Below are positions 1 through 10,300 of a DNA stretch of 64,000 bases, piece after piece. A model generated the notes under the pieces. That model saw only the letters and a list, made by a program, of their open reading frames with translations, was not told where the DNA came from and ran no database searches. Origin of the DNA: Oscheius dolichura (Eukaryota; Nematoda; Chromadorea; Rhabditida; Rhabditidae); contig OW051492.1 in NCBI GenBank assembly GCA_932521035.1, positions 6,758,001 through 6,822,000 of the forward strand, given 5' to 3'. How positions within the stretch are numbered: the stretch's first letter is position 1; each line of letters opens with the position of its first letter. The translations under genes and the position numbers were made by a program.

Positions 1-505
1 TGGGCAAACACGGCCCACTTTCGAGTTATGATGAACTTTGGGGAAAGGCTGTCATTAGGGGATTAAGAACATGGGCCATGAAGGTCGACAGGGGCAAAAA
101 GCGACAAGGCTGTGCAAAGGGAAGGGGCAGATCGCAGCTAGGAGGAGAGGACGGACTCTTCGATGGGGAGGGACCGGCAATCGGATTATTCAGTCTGACA
201 AGTAATCACGAGGCCATACCAGAAGGAGGCTCCCGTCCCTGACCAGCATTTCCTGGAAAAGCGGAGGGAGTGCCGCCTGCTTCTTATGTCAGTTATTCCC
301 TCGGCCTTGGGGTGGAATATGCCAACTTGGATGATCCAAGTGCTCATAAATCGTTACCTCTTTAGCTAGCGGCTGTCCCCTCATATGTCCGATTTACGGC
401 CAATTCATAATTACGGTCAGGGATTGCCCTTGAGACAGTTGGCTGGCGCCGAGAGGAGGAGTCCCAGGAGAGTCCCGGGCCCGCCCCCGTCTCACTCGGT
501 CCGCC
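1..505. other. Left-edge non-coding stretch
   Basis: I see no convincing exon here. Open frames are short and on the minus strand mirror the cuticlin exons that follow. It presumably holds the promoter and 5' untranslated region of the ZP gene starting at 506. Confidence 0.4.
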
Positions 506-3500
506 ATGCTCGCCCTCCTGCTCCTCCCGCTGGCCCGTGCCTTCATCGAGAATGAGATCATCGGTTCGTGTTTACCCCTCCGGTTCAATGTCAATGGCAC
601 TCGACAGAGACTATCCCCCCGTTCAGGCACCCCCAAGGTTCTCTGCCAGGACAACGATCTCTCCCTCGACATCGTCACCGCCAAGCCTTTCCAGGGGAAC
701 ATCTTCGTCAAGGTCTGTTCCTCTTCTACCGTAACCCACGAGTCTTTCCAGGGCCGGGCAAAAGACAAGTCCTGTCGGCAGTCATACGCCAACAACGGCA
801 CTAACTCCTATTCCCTCCCCCTGGGCAAGTGCGGCATGCAGAGACTCCGCTCGGTATGCCCCGGTCTCCTTCTCGATCTATTCCACACAGGCTAATCCTC
901 GGGGAATCAACTTCATGGTCACCGTCATCGTCTCCTTCCACCCCGCCGGCTTTATAACCAAAAATGACAGTGAGTTATCCGGTCAGATTAGGCTTCTCAT
1001 CGGGCCGGCCACTTTTAGAAGGAGAAAAAAGGGGAAACAGAGTATTTCTTGAGTCCGGCTCGATGTGTAGCCTCAATAATTCCCTCCTCCTCGTTCTGTC
1101 AAGAAGAGTAATCTGTGAACAAGAAGCGATATATATATATATATATATAATATAAGATTTATAATACAAAAATAAGGAATAGCCTCAATAAATTTTGCAG
1201 TAAAAAATATCACCAAACTGCTAAGCGTCGGGCCCCTTGTAGAGGCTAAACTTGGCGACAAGTCTCCACGGTGGCTTCGTAGGATCACACTTTGGAGCGT
1301 GCCTACGAAGATATATCCCAGCTATATCCGAATTCCAAGTTTTCGCGTCCAGTCCCTTCTCCTCTTTCCAACTGGTCCCTTCTCCACATCCAGTCCCATC
1401 CGTTCTTTCCCCAACTCCCTGTGCAGTCTCTTCCCGTCTTCTGACTCTCGCCGTCCCTTACAAGCATCCTCTTCTCCCTCTCCCCGTTCGGTCCCTGCTC
1501 TAACAGTTCCTTGTCCAATCTCCCAGTTCCTTTCTAGTCCCTTCGTCTGCGCTCCTCTCTCCGTAGATATACCTTGAGCGCTTCCCCCTCTCTCACAGGC
1601 TGGGGTGCCACCACGAAGGGGTCCCTCACTGAAAACATTTTATAAATCAACAAAAATGCTAATCATAGAAAACGAAAGACATTGGTCGATGGAGGGGCAC
1701 ACACCGCACGACCGGCCTCTTAGCCATTAGGCCAAAAATTTTCGACAGGTCAAAACGGACGGACACCATAGCTCTTTAGATAAAAGGGATATGGTGGAAA
1801 GGAGTCTGACAATGATAACTTACTGAATCGTTTACCGGAGGAGCAATTTGCTTTTGATGTTTGTTGCTTTTGAAATATTTGTCCACAGTCCGGTCGCATG
1901 CGGCATACTCACGTAATAGAGTGTCTCCGGGTGAGTCAAATCCAAAATAACTCAATCCCGAAGCGACGTGCCTAATATACGAGTATACAGTCCTAGCCTT
2001 TAGATTCGATTCGCTCAGGGTGACAGAGACTCTTCGGGGAACTCTAGAAATCGTAATTGGGCCGTTGCTTGCGTTCAGATTACCTTTCGGGAGTTCTGTC
2101 CGCGAGATACGAAGCATATTTTTTAATCATGTCGTATATATCTTGCGCAATCAAATCCGAGAATAAAGTGACCAAGCATATACTGCAGAGGTCCTTGAAG
2201 TAAACCGTTCGCGTTCTTCTTGTTTGTGTGCCAGTATCTTTTCCATATAGTGTACCCATTTCTAAAATTGATGATCATTATTTGAGGATTGGCAGGTTCA
2301 ATTTACATCTTTATGAGGATATGCCATTTCCCCGCTCTACAGAGACCTAAGGTAAACGACTATAATTAGTTATGATGGGAATGTAATTATCAGTTACCTC
2401 TATATTCTGTTTCAATTTATCTCGCATAGTCAGAGGTCCATTGACTGTTTCACTGGAATTATCTTCTGAAGCTTCAAACTCTTCATCATAATCACTGTAT
2501 TCGTCACGCATTTTCTTCTCAACCAATTCCACATGACATTGAGCTCCTCTCTTTATTGGTGTCAGAAGTACAGGAGATATACCCACCTTGATGTTCTTCT
2601 TTGACGACATTATTACAAAAAAAACTATATGCTATCAACACTAATGTTCAGTTGGTAGTATAACAAGATTTTACCATGGTCCGGGCGAGTCTTCTCGAAT
2701 CGCGAACACGACATACTTGTCTTCATGTTTACCGCAATTTAAATTTGGAAGAATTGGGAATGTTAAAGGAACAGTCAGGCCGGGGGAAAAGTGTCCACAA
2801 GGGTCCAAACGTCCCGCCCAAACTTTATTTGAATCTTGAAACGTTATTTTCGTTTTTGATCATTTTTTCATTACTTTCACATGTTTTCGTCCAACTTTTT
2901 TGCTGTTTATTCTATTGGCAGCCAGTCTAATACATTGCAATCGAAAAAATATGTGAAAAGAGCCACATAAAACAAATTGACATTTGAAGCTGGTTCACTA
3001 AATGCCAAAAAATACGCAGCGCGCGCTACGTACTACCGTAACTTTACCCCCCGACCTGACTGTTCCTTTAACTCTCTGAAATTCCCTGATTATGATTATA
3101 ATAGTATTGTTCAGTACAGCTCCCCACTCCCCTTATGACTTCATTTCAGAGGCCTTCTTTGTGAAATGTTTTTATATGGAGCCGGATGAGATCGTCACCC
3201 GAGGACTCGAAGTCAGGTAGGCCCCTCTCCCTCCCCCCAGTGTCTCCCCTTGGCGCCCCCCTCCCCCTCGATCAGTTGATCATCCCTAGTCCAGCTGCCT
3301 CTAATAAAGATAATTCCAGCATGATCCCGACGACGGAGCTATCCGACTCGATGTCGATGCCCAAGTGCGAGTATTCCGTGAGACGAGACAGCCCCAACGG
3401 GCCGGCCCTGTCCTTCGCCAACGTCGGGGAGATCGTAGGCCGCCTTCCTCCCTCCTCCAGAAACGAGATCTCAGGTCTACCACGTGTGGGAGTGCAGTCC

Positions 3501-4312
3501 GGCCGAGATGGGCATGCTGGTCAAGAAGTGTTTCGTGACGGACGGGGACGGCGAGGACCACGCCGTGGTCGACTTCGACGGGTGAGATCATCGAGCTGGT
3601 AATACGGTAATGAGGTGGCGGGGATGGCCGTGTTGGCGTGAAATGGCCGCCGACCTTGTGTACTCCCAAACCGTGTTCCCCTGACACATTGCGGAGGTCA
3701 ATCCGGGCAATTTCAGCTGCACGACGGACCAGTTCCTGATCAGCGAGCTACAGTACGACCAGAGCCTGATGAGGGCCCACGCCACCAGCCAGGTCTTCAA
3801 ATACGCCGACTCGAACCAGCTCTACTTCACGTGCCAGATCAGACTGTGCCAGAAGCAGATGGGCATGTGCCAGGATGTTACGGTAGGTCGGATCGGGGTC
3901 ACGGTTAAAATGGCAGCCATAAGGCGGGCTCATTCACACTTCAAGGGCGCCAGATTGATGAACACGAAAACAAAAAGCGACCTCGGGCGAGAATAAGTTT
4001 CAGCCGCCGAAATGCGGGGACGAGAGAGCCGGCAACAGGACGAGGAGAGCCGCCCCCGGCCACAACGACGTGGAGATCGACGTGGCCACCAAGGAGCTAC
4101 TCATCCTCGACTCGGAGGAGCGGGGCCAGCTGGGAGGGCCGCCCCTCTGTGTCCCCCGGATGGCCAGTTGCCCCGTTGAGGAGAGACCGGGACAGTTTCA
4201 GGTCATCCCCCTGGTGCCCCTCGTCGTGGTCACCCTCATCTCTGTCTCGGCCGCGGTCACCCTGCTCGTGAGTCGGACGCGGGCCGAGAAGAAGCTCCGA
4301 CTGGGTATCTGA
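506..4312 (+). CDS. Cuticlin-like ZP-domain membrane protein
   Basis: Extracellular matrix protein of the nematode cuticlin family, expected to be secreted by epidermis and to polymerise in the cuticle through its zona pellucida domain. Exons read by frame: 506-563, 627-712, 752-853, 891-969, 3150-3215, 3320 onward, and further exons to the TGA at 4310-4312. The protein starts with a hydrophobic signal peptide (MLALLLLPLARA), then the cuticlin-type lead-in IENEIIG and a ZP domain with regularly spaced cysteines. Recognisable stretches are VSFHPAGFITK, CFYMEPDEIVTRGLEVS and QVFKYADSNQLYFTCQI. A basic cleavage motif RTRR lies at about 4048-4060. One transmembrane segment (VIPLVPLVVVTLISVSAAVT) and a short basic tail end the protein. 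Length is about 375 residues, normal for the family. The first introns are 63, 39 and 37 nt, but the fourth is 2.18 kb (970-3149). The family is clear; which cut/cutl member it is cannot be said. Confidence 0.92.
1129..1151. repeat. (TA)n microsatellite
   Basis: About eleven TA units inside the large intron of the cuticlin-like gene. No function is inferred. Confidence 0.85.
1340..1570. repeat. Pyrimidine-rich degenerate repeat
   Basis: Repeated variants of CCAGTCCCTTC / GGTCCCTTCTCC separated by other C/T-rich DNA within the large intron. It looks like an eroded short tandem repeat. Open frames across it have no coding character. Confidence 0.5.
1776..2259 (-). CDS. Unknown protein nested antisense in the cuticlin intron
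   Basis: On the minus strand, inside the 970-3149 intron of the ZP gene, an ATG at 2259 opens a frame running about 58 codons. It can be joined across a normal intron of about 40 nt (GTAATCTG...TTTCTAG) to a second frame ending at 1776. The joined product is about 150 residues. The first part contains DLIAQDIYDMIKKYASYLAD and the second VYSYIRHVASGLSYFGFDSP, both of which look like folded helical protein. I do not recognise the family. The upstream minus ORF (2347-2610) may be its first exon or a separate gene; I could not find a join that keeps frame. A decayed gene is also possible. Confidence 0.4.
2347..2610 (-). CDS. Unknown acidic protein or first exon
   Basis: Minus-strand frame opening with MSSKKNIKVGISPVLLTPIK and continuing into an acidic stretch (DYDEEFEASEDNSSETVNGP), then MRDKLKQNIE just before a GTAACTG donor-like site. 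This composition is typical of a disordered nuclear protein. It lies immediately upstream, same strand, of the model at 1776-2259 and may be part of it. No family recognised. Confidence 0.35.
   Translation of the reverse strand: MSSKKNIKVGISPVLLTPIKRGAQCHVELVEKKMRDEYSDYDEEFEASEDNSSETVNGPLTMRDKLKQNIEVTDNYIPIITNYSRLP
2763..3071. mobile_element. MITE with TTAA target duplication
   Basis: TTAA occurs at 2763-2766 and again at 3068-3071. Immediately inside, the left end reads AGGAACAGTCAGGCCGGGGG and the reverse complement of the right end reads AGGAACAGTCAGGTCGGGGG, one mismatch in 20. The element is about 301 bp, non-coding, and sits in the large cuticlin intron. TTAA duplication is the hallmark of piggyBac-type transposition, although the terminal bases are not classical piggyBac. 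A relative with the same end structure lies at 35045-35338. Confidence 0.8.
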
Positions 4313-4763
4313 CCCTGCCTCGTCCTCCCCCGTCTCCGTTCGTCCACATTCCACCCTCGCCCCAGCACTACGAGTGATCCTCTTTCCTAATAATCTCAAG
4401 TTTCAATAGAAACAATAAAATTCATTTATGTATCCGAAGGGGAGGACAGACGCGGAGAGTGACGGTAGCCCCGTCCTCCCCCGTGTGGGCAAGGTGTACC
4501 TGGCCAGTGACCACTTTATAGATGAGATAATGTAACCTAGTGGAGAAACAGGGTGGTTAAACAAAAACAGAAGAACAGAAACCAGAAGATCTCCTGCTCC
4601 CTCGAAGGCAACACTCGTAAAATGGACACACGGCTCGAGGAGACTCGGCTTAGCCGCGATAGTTCCAACTCGGAGAAGATAATCGGTTTGACCGCCTACC
4701 GGTCGTTTTATTAATCCCCAGATAAGACGCGTCAAACGTGACTTCGAGGGCTATCCATAAAAT
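4313..4763. other. Intergenic, includes cuticlin 3' UTR
   Basis: An AATAAA lies about 100 nt after the ZP stop codon and is the likely polyadenylation signal of that gene. I see nothing else supportable before the start codon of the next plus-strand gene. Confidence 0.45.
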
Positions 4764-5604
4764 GGATCCTCATGATGGCTATACAATTCGGAGACGGTTG
4801 CAAGTGAAGTATGATAAGTTACTCCTCCATGAGAGGAACAAGGCCGCAGAAGAAGGAAGGAGGAGAGAAGCTGCCGAGGAGGCAGCGGAGACCGAGATGA
4901 GCCGGCGCAAGGCTGCCGAGGCCGCTCTCGAGGATGAACGGACAAAGTGGCAGAAGGAGGAGACGTGTATGAATGCACTGATCGAACATTAGCGGCCCAA
5001 CTCGAGGTGAAGGAAAGCAAGGAACGAGAAGAAGTGTCAATATCGCCTTGCCGTCTATTTTGCCATAATGGAAGTACTTGGACAGATGCAACGTGTCGGA
5101 TGACCAACAGCATGTGCAGATCCCTCTACGTGGAGTTACCAAATGGAAAGGAGGTCAAGATTCCCCGAGGCGAGACCAAACCCATTACCATTGGCAGGCA
5201 GGCTCTCAAAGCCGCCGAAAAGGTAACATGTCCTCATTCTTTTCATTAATTAGTTTTAGTACGGTTTCCTCGATTTCGCCGTCCGTACATACAAAGAACA
5301 GTTATCGCCTGCACGGATTGCAATAAATTCCTTGCACAACTTCTTCGAAGTGACGAAGATATCTGATAAGTGCTACGACCTCCACTTCAATAACGCTGTA
5401 ACGGAATACGATGGTCTTCAATTTACACCTGCTTCTGGAGTAGAAATCCTTCGCTACGCCAAGGCGAACGGCAGCCTCTACAACAGCTATCATATTGACT
5501 ACAAGCTCCGGGTCGTGATTCCCCGTCTCTCCACCAGCTGTCTTCTCAAGATTTCATCTAGCCTTCAACCCTCGTTGAAAATTAGCTTGAGATGCAAAAA
5601 GTGA
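4764..5604 (+). CDS. Unknown protein with N-terminal coiled coil
   Basis: Start taken at the ATG at 4764 (MDPHDGYTIRR); an in-frame ATG at 4738 would add nine residues. The first exon encodes a strongly charged E/K/R/A heptad region. A 26-nt intron (GTATGAATG...ACATTAG) restores frame into AQLEVKESKEREEVS, and a second intron near 5223-5255 leads into YGFLDFAVRTYKEQLSP. The last part (about 110 residues, ending at TGA 5602-5604) is mixed alpha/beta in character with HFNNAVTEYDGLQFTPASG. No signal peptide or membrane segment. I do not recognise the family; total about 250 residues. Confidence 0.6.
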
Positions 5605-5720
5605 CAAATAAATACTAACAAACTGACGAAAGATTTTCTTTTCTTGCTTCTTTTTCGCCTTCTTCCAAATTTTGTTCTTCTTCTAGTGGCACTCCTCCCG
5701 TAGGATAAATGAGACTCCCT

Positions 5721-5774
5721 CGGATCTCGTTTCGAAGCGACGCTCGATGTCCCGGCCACGTCGTCCAGCGTCGC
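5721..5774 (-). pseudogene. Partial copy of a ced-1 3' coding exon
   Basis: Positions 5731-5774 match 8004-8047, inside the cytoplasmic-tail exon of the CED-1 gene, at 43 of 44 bases; weaker similarity continues to about 5721. Read on the minus strand both give [15 protein letters not shown]. The copy lacks the tyrosine of the YATL motif. Beyond the match the sequences diverge at once, so this is a small dispersed duplication or the remnant of a second CED-1-like gene. Confidence 0.8.
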
Positions 5775-5865
5775 ACTTCTCAAACGGCCGGAAACTTCTC
5801 AAACGATGGCCACAATCGGTAACTTCTCAAGATTCATCCACCGCACTTATACGACAAGATGTGTC

Positions 5866-5925
5866 TGCAACTGTTTTTCCGTGTTCCTCCTCTCCACTGC
5901 AACTGTTTTTCCGTGTTCCTCCTCT
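5866..5925. repeat. Two tandem copies of a ~30 bp unit
   Basis: The unit CTGCAACTGTTTTTCCGTG, followed by TTCCTCCTCT, occurs twice in direct succession. Just upstream, ACTTCTCAA recurs three times between 5775 and 5830. Short local duplication with no coding support. Confidence 0.8.
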
Positions 5926-6989
5926 AGAACGCCATTTTGGCAAAAAAAAAGAAAGAATACGTCATGCTCGCCAGAAAATTCTCTACAAGACTGTATCAAA
6001 AGATTGAGTGAAGTCTTGCCGAGAATGTATCCTTCCCTTGTGAGGAAGAGAGGATGGTGGAGCCGACACTGGAGGACAGCGAGCTCCGCCCGACGTCGCG
6101 CCGTTGTCTGAACTTCGTCTCTCTTTTGGTGACCGAATTGCAGTGGCTGTCCCCTATTTTAAAATTGCAATTGCATTCTTTGATTTATCCAAAGCGAAGG
6201 ACATTGGGCAGGCGTGGAGGGGGGTGATAACGATCCAAGGCCAGAATGGACTGGAGGAGGATGAGCACTGGAAGAAGGATACCTGCGGAAAAGAGGAGAT
6301 ACTCACGTGTGATGACCAAGAACAGAAGGAGACGCACCATCCTCGGGGAAAACAAAGAATTGGTCTTACGAGGGGGTGTAACGCGGGTGTGATACTAGTG
6401 AGAAGTCAAACGGAAACGCTGTTGGACGAATCCACATCTAAAAGTATAATTAACCTCGTGTGTTTTCCCTGTTTAAGGTTATCGCCATATACATATCATT
6501 AGTATCCCCGTCTTTCTTTTCACATCGAATGCAACATGAATCACTATCTTAAAAAGAGAAAATGGTCAAACATGGTTTCGCTTTTAGTTTTGTCAAAGCC
6601 GGATATTTCGACCGAAATTCCCAAAGTGGAGAAACCCCGAGCGCAGAGCCTCCGCCAACACAAAACGGGGGCGTCGGCCGGCCAAGGCCCCCTCTCAATA
6701 AAATTGGCACTTCTAGTCGGTTATAAAAAATTATTTTTCGGAACAAAATTCACTGATTTTCCATTACGCTTCAAATCTGCGTTATTTTATGTTTTTCTCT
6801 TTTATTCTATAGTAACTCGGGGTGGATAAGACCGAATAAAACATCGAAAACACGTGAAAATATGTAGAAACGTATATATGAAAAACTGGCATGTGGTCGC
6901 TGCAGGACCATTTTAGACCTTTAAGGTGCCGACCTCGGCGAGCTGTGAACTGATAAATAAATCGTGATCGGCAGAAACTGGTGAATACT

Positions 6990-7061
6990 GCATTGCGAAG
7001 ACTCGAACTTGTGACGTCTCGAGCATTAGACTAGCGCGTTACCCATTGCGCCATGGTGCCA
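6990..7061 (-). other. tRNA-like (Arg-like) relic
   Basis: On the minus strand the sequence has a good A box (TGGCGCAATGGGTAACGCG) and B-box core (GTTCGAGTC) at tRNA spacing, resembling arginine tRNAs. The acceptor and T stems do not pair properly and the anticodon arm is distorted. It is therefore a tRNA pseudogene or the head of a tRNA-derived SINE, not a working tRNA. Confidence 0.5.
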
Positions 7062-7308
7062 TCTTGCTAGTTTCTAGAACCTGTGCCTGTAGAGTAATAA
7101 AATAGATCTTTATTCACAATTTCGATGAAAAGCAACTTTTGACACGTCTCTAATGTACACAAATTGCGTATGGATAGACAAAGATTTAAGCACCTGAATT
7201 TGTTTGGAAAACGTTGAACAAGGGGAAGAAGAAAAAGACAATCAACGGTAGAAAAGTAGCCGTATTGAGTGGAGATGTGTATTATGGGAGAGGGACTAGG
7301 AGGTATGG

Positions 7309-10300
7309 CTAGGTGTAGAGGTTGCCGCCGGGTCTGAGCATGTTGGCCTCGTTCTCAGCAGTCGAGCGATCGGGGCTGGTCAGGGAGCCGCGGTAGCTGG
7401 GGATCTCGTAGCCGCTATCTGGAACAGGGAGGTAAGCCGGGGAGGAGGAGGACGGCGGAAAGGGACCGGGACGGTCAGAAACATCGAGGGGATCCGCTCG
7501 CCGGCACCCATACTGCCGAGACTGTACGTGTGCGGGGGATACGGTAGCCATCGATGTTTGAGAACAGAGGAAAAGCGAAAGATTGAAGACTCTAGCTACT
7601 CTCACCCTCCTCTTTTCATTTTTTTTTCATGGGGTCACTATAACGTTTTTAAATTTGAATAAAAAGCGGAAACCGCCAATCAACTTGCCATCTGTCGAGC
7701 CGTCGTGTTAACAAAAATACGTGTTCAAGCTCGACCCTGTTAGTGCGACACGGAAGAAATATGGAAGCGAGCGTTAGATTCGCTAGGTGGAGGAGGAGGA
7801 GGTGGAGGAGGAGGACGGGGGGAGGAGCATGCGGTTAACGGAGACGGGGACATGCAGACAGCACCACAGACAGCTCCCTTGATTGGACGCTTTCCAGGGG
7901 AAAAGATAGCCACGAACAGTTACATGCCGACAACGGATCGGCTCAACTGGATGGCGCGTCGTCGAGGGCCTCCGCCGGCAAAAGAGGCTCGGCCGCACCT
8001 CGGTTCGAAGCGGCGCTCGATGTCCCGGCCACGTCGTCCAGCGTCGCGTAGTCGTCTGAACTCGTCGATTACCTGGAGGAGAGAGGGCCAACTGACTCTG
8101 AACCCGGTCGGCATGGCTCCTGCCGCGGATCTTCTTGTTTTCGAGGTCCTCCTCCTCCTCGGTGAGCAGACGAAACTCGTTCGGCTCAACCACGGACTCC
8201 CTCGTCTTGTACATCGGGTTCTCGATCTCGTTGGCGTCGTCTCCCTTCGGGTTGTACCTGAATATTCGAAGGATGGGGAAGGGGTAGGGGGACGGACACG
8301 ACGGTGGCGAAGGCCGGATCCTTCTCCTTGTGGTACCTGCCCCGGTAGAAGAGGGCCAGGACGGCGAGGATGGCACAGCCGAGAAGAGCCGCCACGACGA
8401 CGAACCAGAAGAGGCCACTCCGGGGGGAGGAGCCTGTCATCGACTCGTAGATTTTGACTGGAGGAGAGGATTATTGGTTGGGGGAGGAGACTTACACGCC
8501 TCTCCGCAGGTGATCTGGTCGACGTGGCAGCAGCCGATGGCCGGGTCACAGAGGTAGCCCTCCCCGCACTCGCCACACTGTTTGGTACAGCGGAGGCCGA
8601 AAGTTCCCTCGGGGCACACTGAAAGGGACGATTGGAGGGAAAGGGGGAAGAGGCGCTTACGGGCATGGCAGACGTCTCCCTGAAAGCCGGCGTGGCACTG
8701 GCAGGCCCCCGTGATGCGGTGGCAGTTGGCCGTCGATGTACCTCTGAAGGGGGAATGGACGGGGACGGAGGGGGCAGACTTACTTGCACTTGCACTTCTG
8801 GATACAGTCCGGCCCGAAGTAGCCGTCTTCGCACTCCTTGTTGCACTGGTCCCCCTGCCACCCGGCCGGGCAGCTGCACTCGCCGCTGAAGGGGTCACAC
8901 TGCTTGTAGGGAGAGGTGCAGGAGCAGTTCTTCGAGCAGCCGAGTCCCCAGCTGCCAGGGACACAGACGCGGTCACAGAAGCGACCCTCGTAGCCGGGGG
9001 GACAGCGACACGTGCCGTCGACGGGGCTGCACTCTCCTCCATTCTTGCAGAGGGGACACTCGTTCGCACAGCCGACTCCCCACTTCCCGGCCGGGCATTC
9101 TAATGCTCTTATTTGAAGAGAGGGATCACCGGCCACTCACTCGTCTCGCAGTTGGATCCTGTATATCCATGCTCGCAGCTGCATTCGCCGGTCACCGGGT
9201 CGCACTTGTGTCCGTCGCTGCAGGAGCACACCTGGTTGCAGCCGGCTCCGAATCGGCTGGCCTGGCAGACCTCCTCGCAGAATTCGCCGGCCCTGAGAAG
9301 TAGAAGCATTTTAACCGACAGAATGGGGGAGACTCACTTTCCAGGGGGGCACACCTGGCAGTAGCCGGTGTCGGCGGCACACACCGTCGGCTGGTTGTCC
9401 AGGGTACAGTTCCCGCAAATTTCTCGACAGCTGGCTCCGAATCTGCCGGCGGGACATTCTAAAGAGTATCTTTGAAGAGGGAATAGTCGATCTCCTCACC
9501 TTTCTCACACTTATCTCCGGTCTTCCCCAGCGGGCAGATGCACTTGCCCGTCTTCTGCTGGCAGGACCCGCCGTTGCAGTCGCAGTCCATCTCGCACGAG
9601 TCGCCGTATGTGCCGGGGTCGCAGCGGGTCGAACAGTCGAGTCCTATAATTCCGCCGTAAATAAAAGAGGAGGACAGGTACCATTCCATCCATTCTGACA
9701 CGAGCAGGCGCCGGTGGCCCTGTCGCACTTGGCCGAGTTCTTGCAGCGGCAGACGAGGTTACAGTTGGGGCCGTAGGTGCCCTCAGGGCAGGTCGTCTCG
9801 CACTTCGGGCCGGTGAAGCCGGCTAGGCAGAGACACTTGCCCTCGATCGGGTCACAGCCCGCTCCGTTCTTGCACTGGCACGAGGCACACGACGCGCCGA
9901 AGGTGCCTCGGGGGCAGGGGATGGAGCAGGTGACCCCGTGGTAGCCCTTCTCGCACTGGCAGCCCCCGTCCTTCGGGTCGCAGGTGCCGTGTTCACACTG
10001 GCAGGAGAAGGCACAATCCAGACCGAACTTGCCCGGCGGACACTGCTCTTCGCAGTTCCTGCCCCTCAGGCCGGGGATACATTTACAGCTGCCCGTCTCC
10101 GGGTCACATTCCGTCGAAATACCCACGGGACAGTGACACTTCTTCAAGCACATGGGTCCTGGAACGAAGAGAAACTCATAAGAGGATGGCGCCTTACCGT
10201 ATTCCAGTTTGGAGCATGTCCTTTCGCAGGAGTCTCCGGTGAAGCCGGGCTTACATCGGCAGAATCCGGTGTCCGGGGCACAGAGCTCGGTGTTCTCCAT

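Larger units (their letters stand above)
5605..7308. other. Gene-poor stretch with relics
   Basis: No exon chain could be built here on either strand. It holds a ced-1 3'-end fragment (5721-5774), short tandem repeats around 5770-5930, and a tRNA-like sequence (6990-7061). The remaining open frames have no coding character. Confidence 0.5.

Noticed and set aside
6990..7061. Functional tRNA-Arg gene
   Set aside because: A and B boxes are good but acceptor, T and anticodon stems do not pair, so it was kept only as a tRNA-like relic.
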